Origin: Saccoglossus kowalevskii
Taxonomy: Eukaryota > Hemichordata > Enteropneusta > Harrimaniidae
Assembly: GCF_000003605.2 (NCBI RefSeq)
Contig: NW_003138008.1
Coordinates: 1 to 35,550, forward strand
DNA length: 35,550 nt
Reading direction: 5' to 3'
The notes under the pieces were generated by a model that did no database searches, had not been told where the DNA came from, and worked only from the letters and a program-made list of their open reading frames with translations. Positions 22,898 to 35,222 of this stretch are shown piece after piece. The position numbers were made by a program, and so were the translations under genes. How positions within the stretch are numbered: the stretch's first letter is position 1; each line of letters starts with the position of its first letter.

Positions 22898-23191
22898 GCA
22901 GTGAACTTATTGATATTACATGTACACAGTCTGCAGCAATGGCTACCACACTTACACTGCAGTGAAACTTATTGCTATTACATGTACACAGTCTGCAGCA
23001 ATGGCTACAACACTTACACTGCAGTGAACTTATTGATATTACATGTACACAGTCTGCAGCAATGGCTACAACACTTACACTGCAGCAATGGCTACAACAC
23101 TTACACTGCAGCAATGGCTACAACACTTACACTGCAGCAATGGCTACAACACTTACACTGCAGTGAACTTTGCAATGGTATTACACAGTCT
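22898..23191 (+). repeat. Alpha module, copy 13 (294 bp)
   Basis: Canonical order with one extra A in the GCT-type C (22959-22994, GTGAAACTT). It could be a true single-base insertion or a sequencing error. Confidence 0.88.
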
Positions 23192-23788
23192 GCAGCAATG
23201 GCTACAACACTTACACTGCAGCAATGGCTACAACACTTACACTGCAGTGAACTTTGCAATGGTATTACACAGTCTGCAGCAATGGCTACAACACTTACAC
23301 TGCAGCAATGGCTACAACACTTACACTGCAGCAATGGCTACAACACTTACACTGCAGCAATGGCTACAACACTTACATTGCAGCAATGGCTACAACACTT
23401 ACACTGCAGTGAACTTATTGATATTACATGTACAGTCTGCAGCAATGGCTACAACACTTACACTGCAGCAATGGCTACAACACTTACACTGCAGCAATGG
23501 CTACAACACTTACACTGCAGTGAACTTTGCAATGGTATTGCACAGTCTGCAGCAATGACTACAACACTTACACTGCAGCAATGGCTACAACACTTACACT
23601 GCAGTGAACTTTGCAATGGTATTACACAGTCTGCAGCAATGGCTACAACACTTACACTGCAGCAATGGCTACAACACTTACACTGAAGCAATGGCTACAA
23701 CACTTACACTGCAGCAATGGCTACAACACTTACACTGCAGCAATGGCTACAACACTTACACTGCAGCAATGGCTACAACACTTACACT

Positions 23789-24081
23789 GCAGTGAACTTA
23801 TTGATATTACATGTACACAGTCTGCAGCAATGGCTACCACACTTACACTGCAGTGAACTTATTGCTATTACATGTACACAGTCTGCAGCAATGGCTACAA
23901 CACTTACACTGCAGTGAACTTATTGATATTACATGTACACAGTCTGCAGCAATGGCTACAACACTTACACTGCAGCAATGGCTACAACACTTACACTGCA
24001 GCAATGGCTACAACACTTACACTGCAGCAATGGCTACAACACTTACACTGCAGTGAACTTTGCAATGGTATTACACAGTCT
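23789..24081 (+). repeat. Alpha module, copy 14
   Basis: Canonical. GAAG unit at 23685 (104 bp upstream), CGA-type A at +319 (24108-24133). Landmarks match copies at 13889, 27426 and 32336. Confidence 0.9.
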
Positions 24082-24832
24082 GCAGCAATGGCTACAACAC
24101 TTACACTGCAGCAATGGCGACAACACTTACACTGCAGCAATGGCTACAACACTTACACTGCAGTGAACTTATTGATATTACATGTACACAGTCTGCAGCA
24201 ATGGCTACAACACTTACACTGCAGCAATGGCTACAACACTTACACTGCAGCAATGGCTACAACACTTACACTGCAGCAATGGCTACAACACTTACACTGC
24301 AGTGAACTTTGCAATGGTATTACACAGTCTGCAGCAATGGTTACAACACTTACACTGCAGTGAACTTTGCAATGGTATTACACAGTCTGCAGCAATGGCT
24401 ACAACACTTACACTGCAGCAATGGCTACAACACTTACACTGCAGTGAACTTTGCAATGGTATTACAGTCTGTAGCAATGGCTACAACACTTACACTGCAG
24501 TGAACTTTGCAATGGTATTACACAGTCTGCAGCAATGCCTACAACACTTACACTGCAGCAATGGCTACAACACTTACACTGCAGCAATGGCTACAACACT
24601 TACACTGCAGTGAACTTTGCAATGGTATTACACAGTCTGCAGCAATGGTTACAACACTTACACTGCAGTGAACTTTGCAATGGTATTACACAGTCTGCAG
24701 CAATGGCTACAACACTTACACTGCAGCAATGGCTACAACACTTACACTGCAGTGAACTTTGCAATGGTATTACACAGTCTGCAGCAATGACTGCAACACT
24801 TACACTGCAGCAATGGCTACAACACTTACACT

Positions 24833-25058
24833 GCAGTGAACTTTGCAATGGTATAACACAGTCTGCAGCAATGGCTACAGCACTTACACTGCAGTGAACT
24901 TTGCAATGGTATTACACAGTCTGCAGCAATGGCTACAACACTTACACTGCAGTGAACTTTGCAATGGTATTACACAGTCTGCAGCAATGGCTACAGCACT
25001 TACACTGCAGCAATGGCTACAGCACTTACACTGCAGCAATTGCTACAACACTTACACT
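24833..25058 (+). repeat. TAA/ATT block, copy 7
   Basis: TAA-type B at 24833, ATT at 25033. It has the same 240-bp shortening right of ATT as copy 4, so the two probably share that event. Confidence 0.9.
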
Positions 25059-25116
25059 GCAGCAATGGCTACAACACTTACACTGCAGTGAACTTTGCAA
25101 TGGTATTACACAGTCT

Positions 25117-25308
25117 GCAGCAATGGCTACAACACTTACACAGCAGTGAACTTATTGATATTACATGTACACAGTCTGCAGCAATGGCTACCACACTTAC
25201 ACTGCAGTGAATTTATTGCTATTATTGCTATTACATGTACACAGTCTGCAACAATGGCTACAACACTTACACTGCAGTGAACTTATTGATATTACATGTA
25301 CACAGTCT
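25117..25308 (+). repeat. D module, copy 8
   Basis: D at 25204-25247, 171 bp after ATT. Eight A units, then alpha at 25517. Confidence 0.9.
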
Positions 25309-25516
25309 GCAGCAATGGCTACAACACTTACACTGCAGCAATGGCTACAACACTTACACTGCAGCAATGGCTACAACACTTACACTGCAGCAATGGCTAC
25401 AACACTTACACTGCAGCAATGGCTACAACACTTACACTGCAGCAATGGCTACAACACTTACACTGCAGCAATGGCTACAACACTTACACTGCAGCAATGG
25501 CTACAACACTTACACT

Positions 25517-25809
25517 GCAGTGAACTTATTGATATTACATGTACACAGTCTGCAGCAATGGCTACCACACTTACACTGCAGTGAACTTATTGCTATTACA
25601 TGTACACAGTCTGCAGCAATGGCTACAACACTTACACTGCAGTGAACTTATTGATATTACATGTACACAGTCTGCAGCAATGGCTACAACACTTACACTG
25701 CAGCAATGGCTACAACACTTACACTGCAGCAATGGCTACAACACTTACACTGCAGCAATGGCTACAACACTTACACTGCAGTGAACTTTGCAATGGTATT
25801 ACACAGTCT
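25517..25809 (+). repeat. Alpha module, copy 15
   Basis: Canonical, following D module plus A8. The array then runs through an ACATT unit and a short C to the irregular join at 26025. Confidence 0.9.
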
Positions 25810-26024
25810 GCAGCAATGGCTACAACACTTACACTGCAGCAATGGCTACAACACTTACACTGCAGCAATGGCTACAACACTTACACTGCAGCAATGGCTA
25901 CAACACTTACACTGCAGCAATGGCTACAACACTTACATTGCAGCAATGGCTACAACACTTACACTGCAGTGAACTTATTGATATTACATGTACAGTCTGC
26001 AGCAATGGCTACAGCACTTACACT

Positions 26025-26193
26025 GCATTTGAACTTTGCAATGGTATTACACAGTCTGCAGCAATGGCTACAACACTTACACTGCAGTGAACTTTGCAAT
26101 GGTATTACACAGTCTGTAGCAATGGCTACAGCACTTACACTGCAGCAATGGCTACAGCACTTACACTGCAGCAATTGCTACAACACTTACACT
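26025..26193 (+). repeat. Irregular B join and TAA-less ATT block
   Basis: The B at 26025-26057 opens GCATTTGAAC instead of GCAGTGAAC (33 bp), the only such boundary seen. To its left the array follows the alpha/short-C pattern; to its right it matches 11607 onward at an offset of 14,423, up to and past the ATT unit at 26168. The TAA-type B expected 200 bp before ATT is missing. Confidence 0.87.
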
Positions 26194-26491
26194 GCAGCAA
26201 TGGCTACAGCACTTACACTGCAGCAATGGCTACAGCACTTACACTGCAGCAATGGCTACAGCACTTACACTGCAGCAATGGCTACAGCACTTACACTGCA
26301 GCAATGGCTACAGCACTTACACTGCAGCAATGGCTACAACACTTACACTGCAGCAATGGCTACAACACTTACACTGCAGTGAACTTTGCAATGGTATTGC
26401 ACAGTCTGCAGCAATGACTACAACACTTACACTGCAGCAATGGCTACAACACTTACACTGCAGTGAACTTTGCAATGGTATTACACAGTCT

Positions 26492-26683
26492 GCAGCAATG
26501 GCTACAACACTTACACAGCAGTGAACTTATTGATATTACATGTACACAGTCTGCAGCAATGGCTACCACACTTACACTGCAGTGAATTTATTGCTATTAT
26601 TGCTATTACATGTACACAGTCTGCAACAATGGCTACAACACTTACACTGCAGTGAACTTATTGATATTACATGTACACAGTCT
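26492..26683 (+). repeat. D module, copy 9
   Basis: D at 26579-26622, 411 bp after ATT. Eight A units, then alpha at 26892. Confidence 0.9.
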
Positions 26684-26891
26684 GCAGCAATGGCTACAAC
26701 ACTTACACTGCAGCAATGGCTACAACACTTACACTGCAGCAATGGCTACAACACTTACACTGCAGCAATGGCTACAACACTTACACTGCAGCAATGGCTA
26801 CAACACTTACACTGCAGCAATGGCTACAACACTTACACTGCAGCAATGGCTACAACACTTACACTGCAGCAATGGCTACAACACTTACACT

Positions 26892-27184
26892 GCAGTGAAC
26901 TTATTGATATTACATGTACACAGTCTGCAGCAATGGCTACCACACTTACACTGCAGTGAACTTATTGCTATTACATGTACACAGTCTGCAGCAATGGCTA
27001 CAACACTTACACTGCAGTGAACTTATTGATATTACATGTACACAGTCTGCAGCAATGGCTACAACACTTACACTGCAGCAATGGCTACAACACTTACACT
27101 GCAGCAATGGCTACAACACTTACACTGCAGCAATGGCTACAACACTTACACTGCAGTGAACTTTGCAATGGTATTACACAGTCT
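26892..27184 (+). repeat. Alpha module, copy 16
   Basis: Canonical, following D module plus A8. Five A units (the fourth ending ACATT) and a short C follow. Confidence 0.9.
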
Positions 27185-27425
27185 GCAGCAATGGCTACAA
27201 CACTTACACTGCAGCAATGGCTACAACACTTACACTGCAGCAATGGCTACAACACTTACACTGCAGCAATGGCTACAACACTTACATTGCAGCAATGGCT
27301 ACAACACTTACACTGCAGTGAACTTATTGATATTACATGTACAGTCTGCAGCAATGGCTACAACACTTACACTGCAGCAATGGCTACAACACTTACACTG
27401 CAGCAATGGCTACAACACTTACACT

Positions 27426-27718
27426 GCAGTGAACTTATTGATATTACATGTACACAGTCTGCAGCAATGGCTACCACACTTACACTGCAGTGAACTTATT
27501 GCTATTACATGTACACAGTCTGCAGCAATGGCTACAACACTTACACTGCAGTGAACTTATTGATATTACATGTACACAGTCTGCAGCAATGGCTACAACA
27601 CTTACACTGCAGCAATGGCTACAACACTTACACTGCAGCAATGGCTACAACACTTACACTGCAGCAATGGCTACAACACTTACACTGCAGTGAACTTTGC
27701 AATGGTATTACACAGTCT
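27426..27718 (+). repeat. Alpha module, copy 17
   Basis: Canonical. CGA-type A at +319 (27745-27770). It lies in the block 27185-28266 that matches 3307-4388. Confidence 0.9.
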
Positions 27719-29103
27719 GCAGCAATGGCTACAACACTTACACTGCAGCAATGGCGACAACACTTACACTGCAGCAATGGCTACAACACTTACACTGCAG
27801 TGAACTTATTGATATTACATGTACACAGTCTGCAGCAATGGCTACAACACTTACACTGCAGCAATGGCTACAACACTTACACTGCAGCAATGGCTACAAC
27901 ACTTACACTGCAGCAATGGCTACAACACTTACACTGCAGTGAACTTTGCAATGGTATTACACAGTCTGCAGCAATGGTTACAACACTTACACTGCAGTGA
28001 ACTTTGCAATGGTATTACACAGTCTGCAGCAATGGCTACAACACTTACACTGCAGCAATGGCTACAACACTTACACTGCAGTGAACTTTGCAATGGTATT
28101 ACAGTCTGTAGCAATGGCTACAACACTTACACTGCAGTGAACTTTGCAATGGTATTACACAGTCTGCAGCAATGCCTACAACACTTACACTGCAGCAATG
28201 GCTACAACACTTACACTGCAGCAATGGCTACAACACTTACACTGCAGTGAACTTTGCAATGGTATTACACAGTCTGCAGCAATGGTTACAACACTTACAC
28301 TGCAGCAATGGCCACAACACTTACACTGCAGTGAACTTTGCAATGGTATTACACAGTCTGCAGCAATGACTGCAACACTTACACTGCAGTGAACTTTGCA
28401 ATGGTATTACACAGTCTGCAGCAATGGCTACAACACTTACACTGCAGTGAACTTTGCAATGGTATTACACAGTCTGCAGCAATGGCTACAACACTTACAC
28501 TGCAGCAATGGCTACAACACTTACACTGCAGCAATGGCTACAGCACTTACACTGCAGCAATGGCTACAGCACTTACACTGCAGCAATGGCTACAGCACTT
28601 ACACTGCAGCAATGGCTACAGCACTTACACTGCAGCAATGGCTACAACACTTACACTGCAGTGAACTTTGCAATGGTATTGCACAGTCTGCAGCAATGAC
28701 TACAACACTTACACTGCAGTGAACTTTGCAATGGTATTACACAGTCTGCAGCAATGGCTACAACACTTACACTGCAGTGAACTTTGCAATGGTATTACAC
28801 AGTCTGCAGCAATGGCTACAACACTTACACTGCAGCAATGGCTACAACACTTACACTGCAGCAATGGCTACAACACTTACACAGCAGTGAACTTTGCAAT
28901 GGTATTACACAGTCTGCAGCAATGGCTACAACACTTACACTGCAGTGAACTTTGCAATGGTATTACACAGTCTGCAGCAATGGCTACAACACTTACACTG
29001 CAGCAATGGCTACAACACTTACACTGCAGCAATGGCTACAACACTTACACTGCAGCAATGGCTACAACACTTACACTGCAGCAATGGCTACAACACTTAC
29101 ACA

Positions 29104-29443
29104 GCAGTGAACTTTGCAATGGTATTACAGTCTGCAGCAATGGCTACAACACTTACACTGCAGTGAACTTTGCAATGGTATTACACAGTCTGCAGCAATG
29201 GCTACAACACTTACACTGCAGCAATGGCTACAACACTTACACTGCAGTGAACTTTGCAATGGTATTACACAGTCTGCAGCAATGGCTACAACACTTACAC
29301 TGCAGCAATGGCTACAACACTTACACTGCAGTGAACTTTGCAATGGTATTACACAGTCTGCAGCAATGGCTACAACACTTACACTGCAGCAATGGCTACA
29401 ACACTTACACTGCAGTGAACTTTGCAATGGTATTACACAGTCT
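29104..29443 (+). repeat. 84-bp B-A-A higher-order repeat, copy 3
   Basis: Short B at 29104, B units at 29160, 29244, 29328 and 29412. Landmarks match copy 1 at an offset of 18,343. Confidence 0.9.
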
Positions 29444-29859
29444 GCAGCAATGCCTACAACACTTACACTGCAGCAATGGCTACAACACTTACACTGCAGT
29501 GAACTTTGCAATGGTATTACAGTCTGTAGCAATGGCTACAACACTTACACTGCAGTGAACTTTGCAATGGTATTACACAGTCTGCAGCAATGCCTACAAC
29601 ACTTACACTGCAGCAATGGCTACAACACTTACACTGCAGTGAACTTTGCAATGGTATTACACAGTCTGCAGCAATGGTTACAACACTTACACTGCAGTGA
29701 ACTTTGCAATGGTATTACACAGTCTGCAGCAATGGCTACAACACTTACACTGCAGCAATGGCTACAACACTTACACTGCAGTGAACTTTGCAATGGTATT
29801 ACAGTCTGCAGCAATGACTGCAACACTTACACTGCAGCAATGGCTACAACACTTACACT

Positions 29860-30085
29860 GCAGTGAACTTTGCAATGGTATAACACAGTCTGCAGCAATG
29901 GCTACAGCACTTACACTGCAGTGAACTTTGCAATGGTATTACACAGTCTGCAGCAATGGCTACAACACTTACACTGCAGTGAACTTTGCAATGGTATTAC
30001 ACAGTCTGTAGCAATGGCTACAGCACTTACACTGCAGCAATGGCTACAGCACTTACACTGCAGCAATTGCTACAACACTTACACT
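29860..30085 (+). repeat. TAA/ATT block, copy 8
   Basis: TAA-type B at 29860, ATT at 30060. The unit pattern matches copy 3 at an offset of 18,315. Confidence 0.9.
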
Positions 30086-30383
30086 GCAGCAATGGCTACA
30101 GCACTTACACTGCAGCAATGGCTACAGCACTTACACTGCAGCAATGGCTACAGCACTTACACTGCAGCAATGGCTACAGCACTTACACTGCAGCAATGGC
30201 TACAGCACTTACACTGCAGCAATGGCTACAACACTTACACTGCAGCAATGGCTACAACACTTACACTGCAGTGAACTTTGCAATGGTATTGCACAGTCTG
30301 CAGCAATGACTACAACACTTACACTGCAGCAATGGCTACAACACTTACACTGCAGTGAACTTTGCAATGGTATTACACAGTCT

Positions 30384-30575
30384 GCAGCAATGGCTACAAC
30401 ACTTACACAGCAGTGAACTTATTGATATTACATGTACACAGTCTGCAGCAATGGCTACCACACTTACACTGCAGTGAATTTATTGCTATTATTGCTATTA
30501 CATGTACACAGTCTGCAACAATGGCTACAACACTTACACTGCAGTGAACTTATTGATATTACATGTACACAGTCT
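30384..30575 (+). repeat. D module, copy 10
   Basis: D at 30471-30514, 411 bp after ATT. Eight A units, then alpha at 30784. Confidence 0.9.
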
Positions 30576-30783
30576 GCAGCAATGGCTACAACACTTACAC
30601 TGCAGCAATGGCTACAACACTTACACTGCAGCAATGGCTACAACACTTACACTGCAGCAATGGCTACAACACTTACACTGCAGCAATGGCTACAACACTT
30701 ACACTGCAGCAATGGCTACAACACTTACACTGCAGCAATGGCTACAACACTTACACTGCAGCAATGGCTACAACACTTACACT

Positions 30784-31076
30784 GCAGTGAACTTATTGAT
30801 ATTACATGTACACAGTCTGCAGCAATGGCTACCACACTTACACTGCAGTGAACTTATTGCTATTACATGTACACAGTCTGCAGCAATGGCTACAACACTT
30901 ACACTGCAGTGAACTTATTGATATTACATGTACACAGTCTGCAGCAATGGCTACAACACTTACACTGCAGCAATGGCTACAACACTTACACTGCAGCAAT
31001 GGCTACAACACTTACACTGCAGCAATGGCTACAACACTTACACTGCAGTGAACTTTGCAATGGTATTACACAGTCT
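30784..31076 (+). repeat. Alpha module, copy 18
   Basis: Canonical, following D module plus A8. Two 25-bp A units (31213-31237 and 31264-31288) lie downstream on either side of an ACATT unit, before a short C. Confidence 0.9.
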
Positions 31077-31503
31077 GCAGCAATGGCTACAACACTTACA
31101 CTGCAGCAATGGCTACAACACTTACACTGCAGTGAACTTTGCAATGGTATTACACAGTCTGCAGCAATGGCTACAACACTTACACTGCAGCAATGGCTAC
31201 AACACTTACACTGCAGCAATGGCTACACACTTACACTGCAGCAATGGCTACAACACTTACATTGCAGCAATGGCTACACACTTACACTGCAGTGAACTTA
31301 TTGATATTACATGTACAGTCTGCAGCAATGGCTACAACACTTACACTGCAGCAATGGCTACAACACTTACACTGCAGCAATGGCTACAACACTTACACTG
31401 CAGCAATGGCTACAACACTTACACTGCATCAATGGCTACAACACTTACACTGCAGCAATGGCTACAACACTTACACTGCAGCAATGGCTACAACACTTAC
31501 ACT

Positions 31504-31796
31504 GCAGTGAACTTATTGATATTACATGTACACAGTCTGCAGCAATGGCTACCACACTTACACTGCAGTGAACTTATTGCTATTACATGTACACAGTCTG
31601 CAGCAATGGCTACAACACTTACACTGCAGTGAACTTATTGATATTACATGTACACAGTCTGCAGCAATGGCTACAACACTTACACTGCAGCAATGGCTAC
31701 AACACTTACACTGCAGCAATGGCTACAACACTTACACTGCAGCAATGGCTACAACACTTACACTGCAGTGAACTTTGCAATGGTATTACACAGTCT
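31504..31796 (+). repeat. Alpha module, copy 19
   Basis: Canonical. An A unit opening GCATCAATGG (31426-31451) lies three units upstream, the only one in the window. Confidence 0.9.
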
Positions 31797-32335
31797 GCAG
31801 CAATGGCTACAACACTTACACTGCAGCAATGGCTACAACACTTACACTGCAGCAATGGCTACAACACTTACACTGCAGCAATGGCTACAACACTTACACT
31901 GCAGCAATGGCTACAACACTTACATTGCAGCAATGGCTACAACACTTACACTGCAGTGAACTTATTGATATTACATGTACAGTCTGCAGCAATGGCTACA
32001 ACACTTACACTGCAGCAATGGCTACAACACTTACACTGCAGCAATGGCTACAACACTTACACTGCAGTGAACTTTGCAATGGTATTGCACAGTCTGCAGC
32101 AATGACTACAACACTTACACTGCAGCAATGGCTACAACACTTACACTGCAGTGAACTTTGCAATGGTATTACACAGTCTGCAGCAATGGCTACAACACTT
32201 ACACTGCAGCAATGGCTACAACACTTACACTGAAGCAATGGCTACAACACTTACACTGCAGCAATGGCTACAACACTTACACTGCAGCAATGGCTACAAC
32301 ACTTACACTGCAGCAATGGCTACAACACTTACACT

Positions 32336-32628
32336 GCAGTGAACTTATTGATATTACATGTACACAGTCTGCAGCAATGGCTACCACACTTACACTGCAG
32401 TGAACTTATTGCTATTACATGTACACAGTCTGCAGCAATGGCTACAACACTTACACTGCAGTGAACTTATTGATATTACATGTACACAGTCTGCAGCAAT
32501 GGCTACAACACTTACACTGCAGCAATGGCTACAACACTTACACTGCAGCAATGGCTACAACACTTACACTGCAGCAATGGCTACAACACTTACACTGCAG
32601 TGAACTTTGCAATGGTATTACACAGTCT
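32336..32628 (+). repeat. Alpha module, copy 20
   Basis: Canonical. GAAG unit at 32232 (104 bp upstream), CGA-type A at +319 (32655-32680). Confidence 0.9.
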
Positions 32629-32949
32629 GCAGCAATGGCTACAACACTTACACTGCAGCAATGGCGACAACACTTACACTGCAGCAATGGCTACAACACT
32701 TACACTGCAGTGAACTTATTGATATTACATGTACACAGTCTGCAGCAATGGCTACAACACTTACACTGCAGCAATGGCTACAACACTTACACTGCAGCAA
32801 TGGCTACAACACTTACACTGCAGCAATGGCTACAACACTTACACTGCAGCAATGGCTACAACACTTACACTGCAGCAATGGCTACAACACTTACACTGCA
32901 GCAATGGCTACAACACTTACACTGCAGCAATGGCTACAACACTTACACT

Positions 32950-33242
32950 GCAGTGAACTTATTGATATTACATGTACACAGTCTGCAGCAATGGCTACCA
33001 CACTTACACTGCAGTGAACTTATTGCTATTACATGTACACAGTCTGCAGCAATGGCTACAACACTTACACTGCAGTGAACTTATTGATATTACATGTACA
33101 CAGTCTGCAGCAATGGCTACAACACTTACACTGCAGCAATGGCTACAACACTTACACTGCAGCAATGGCTACAACACTTACACTGCAGCAATGGCTACAA
33201 CACTTACACTGCAGTGAACTTTGCAATGGTATTACACAGTCT
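32950..33242 (+). repeat. Alpha module, copy 21
   Basis: Canonical, preceded by C(GAT) 32707-32741 and eight A units. Confidence 0.9.
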
Positions 33243-33540
33243 GCAGCAATGGCTACAACACTTACACTGCAGCAATGGCTACAACACTTACACTGCAGCA
33301 ATGGCTACAACACTTACACAGCAGTGAACTTTGCAATGGTATTACACAGTCTGCAGCAATGGCTACAACACTTACACTGCAGTGAACTTTGCAATGGTAT
33401 TACACAGTCTGCAGCAATGGCTACAACACTTACACTGCAGCAATGGCTACAACACTTACACTGCAGCAATGGCTACAACACTTACACTGCAGCAATGGCT
33501 ACAACACTTACACTGCAGCAATGGCTACAACACTTACACA

Positions 33541-33880
33541 GCAGTGAACTTTGCAATGGTATTACAGTCTGCAGCAATGGCTACAACACTTACACTGCAG
33601 TGAACTTTGCAATGGTATTACACAGTCTGCAGCAATGGCTACAACACTTACACTGCAGCAATGGCTACAACACTTACACTGCAGTGAACTTTGCAATGGT
33701 ATTACACAGTCTGCAGCAATGGCTACAACACTTACACTGCAGCAATGGCTACAACACTTACACTGCAGTGAACTTTGCAATGGTATTACACAGTCTGCAG
33801 CAATGGCTACAACACTTACACTGCAGCAATGGCTACAACACTTACACTGCAGTGAACTTTGCAATGGTATTACACAGTCT
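33541..33880 (+). repeat. 84-bp B-A-A higher-order repeat, copy 4
   Basis: Short B at 33541, B units at 33597, 33681, 33765 and 33849. Landmarks match copy 1 at an offset of 22,780. Confidence 0.9.
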
Positions 33881-34324
33881 GCAGCAATGCCTACAACACT
33901 TACACTGCAGCAATGGCTACAACACTTACACTGCAGTGAACTTTGCAATGGTATTACAGTCTGTAGCAATGGCTACAACACTTACACTGCAGTGAACTTT
34001 GCAATGGTATTACACAGTCTGCAGCAATGCCTACAACACTTACACTGCAGCAATGGCTACAACACTTACACTGCAGCAATGGCTACAACACTTACACTGC
34101 AGTGAACTTTGCAATGGTATTACACAGTCTGCAGCAATGGTTACAACACTTACACTGCAGTGAACTTTGCAATGGTATTACACAGTCTGCAGCAATGGCT
34201 ACAACACTTACACTGCAGCAATGGCTACAACACTTACACTGCAGTGAACTTTGCAATGGTATTACACAGTCTGCAGCAATGACTGCAACACTTACACTGC
34301 AGCAATGGCTACAACACTTACACT

Positions 34325-34550
34325 GCAGTGAACTTTGCAATGGTATAACACAGTCTGCAGCAATGGCTACAGCACTTACACTGCAGTGAACTTTGCAATG
34401 GTATTACACAGTCTGCAGCAATGGCTACAACACTTACACTGCAGTGAACTTTGCAATGGTATTACACAGTCTGTAGCAATGGCTACAGCACTTACACTGC
34501 AGCAATGGCTACAGCACTTACACTGCAGCAATTGCTACAACACTTACACT
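34325..34550 (+). repeat. TAA/ATT block, copy 9
   Basis: TAA-type B at 34325, ATT at 34525. Four CAG-type A units follow ATT instead of five, so B-prime begins at 34707, 182 bp from ATT rather than 208. Confidence 0.9.
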
Positions 34551-34822
34551 GCAGCAATGGCTACAGCACTTACACTGCAGCAATGGCTACAGCACTTACA
34601 CTGCAGCAATGGCTACAGCACTTACACTGCAGCAATGGCTACAGCACTTACACTGCAGCAATGGCTACAACACTTACACTGCAGCAATGGCTACAACACT
34701 TACACTGCAGTGAACTTTGCAATGGTATTGCACAGTCTGCAGCAATGACTACAACACTTACACTGCAGCAATGGCTACAACACTTACACTGCAGTGAACT
34801 TTGCAATGGTATTACACAGTCT

Positions 34823-35014
34823 GCAGCAATGGCTACAACACTTACACAGCAGTGAACTTATTGATATTACATGTACACAGTCTGCAGCAATGGCTACCAC
34901 ACTTACACTGCAGTGAATTTATTGCTATTATTGCTATTACATGTACACAGTCTGCAACAATGGCTACAACACTTACACTGCAGTGAACTTATTGATATTA
35001 CATGTACACAGTCT
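34823..35014 (+). repeat. D module, copy 11
   Basis: D at 34910-34953, 385 bp after ATT, one A unit less than the 411-bp form. Eight A units lead to 35223. Confidence 0.9.
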
Positions 35015-35222
35015 GCAGCAATGGCTACAACACTTACACTGCAGCAATGGCTACAACACTTACACTGCAGCAATGGCTACAACACTTACACTGCAGCAAT
35101 GGCTACAACACTTACACTGCAGCAATGGCTACAACACTTACACTGCAGCAATGGCTACAACACTTACACTGCAGCAATGGCTACAACACTTACACTGCAG
35201 CAATGGCTACAACACTTACACT

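Noticed and set aside
22421-23686. Open frame of 421 codons on the + strand with a repeated 26-residue pattern (and similar frames of 372, 320 and 312 codons)
   Set aside because: The A unit has no forward stop in any frame, so long frames arise automatically. All three frames encode the same cyclic peptide shifted by the unit length, frames end wherever B or C supplies a TGA, and there are no flanking signals, introns or unique domain. I see no sign of coding constraint.
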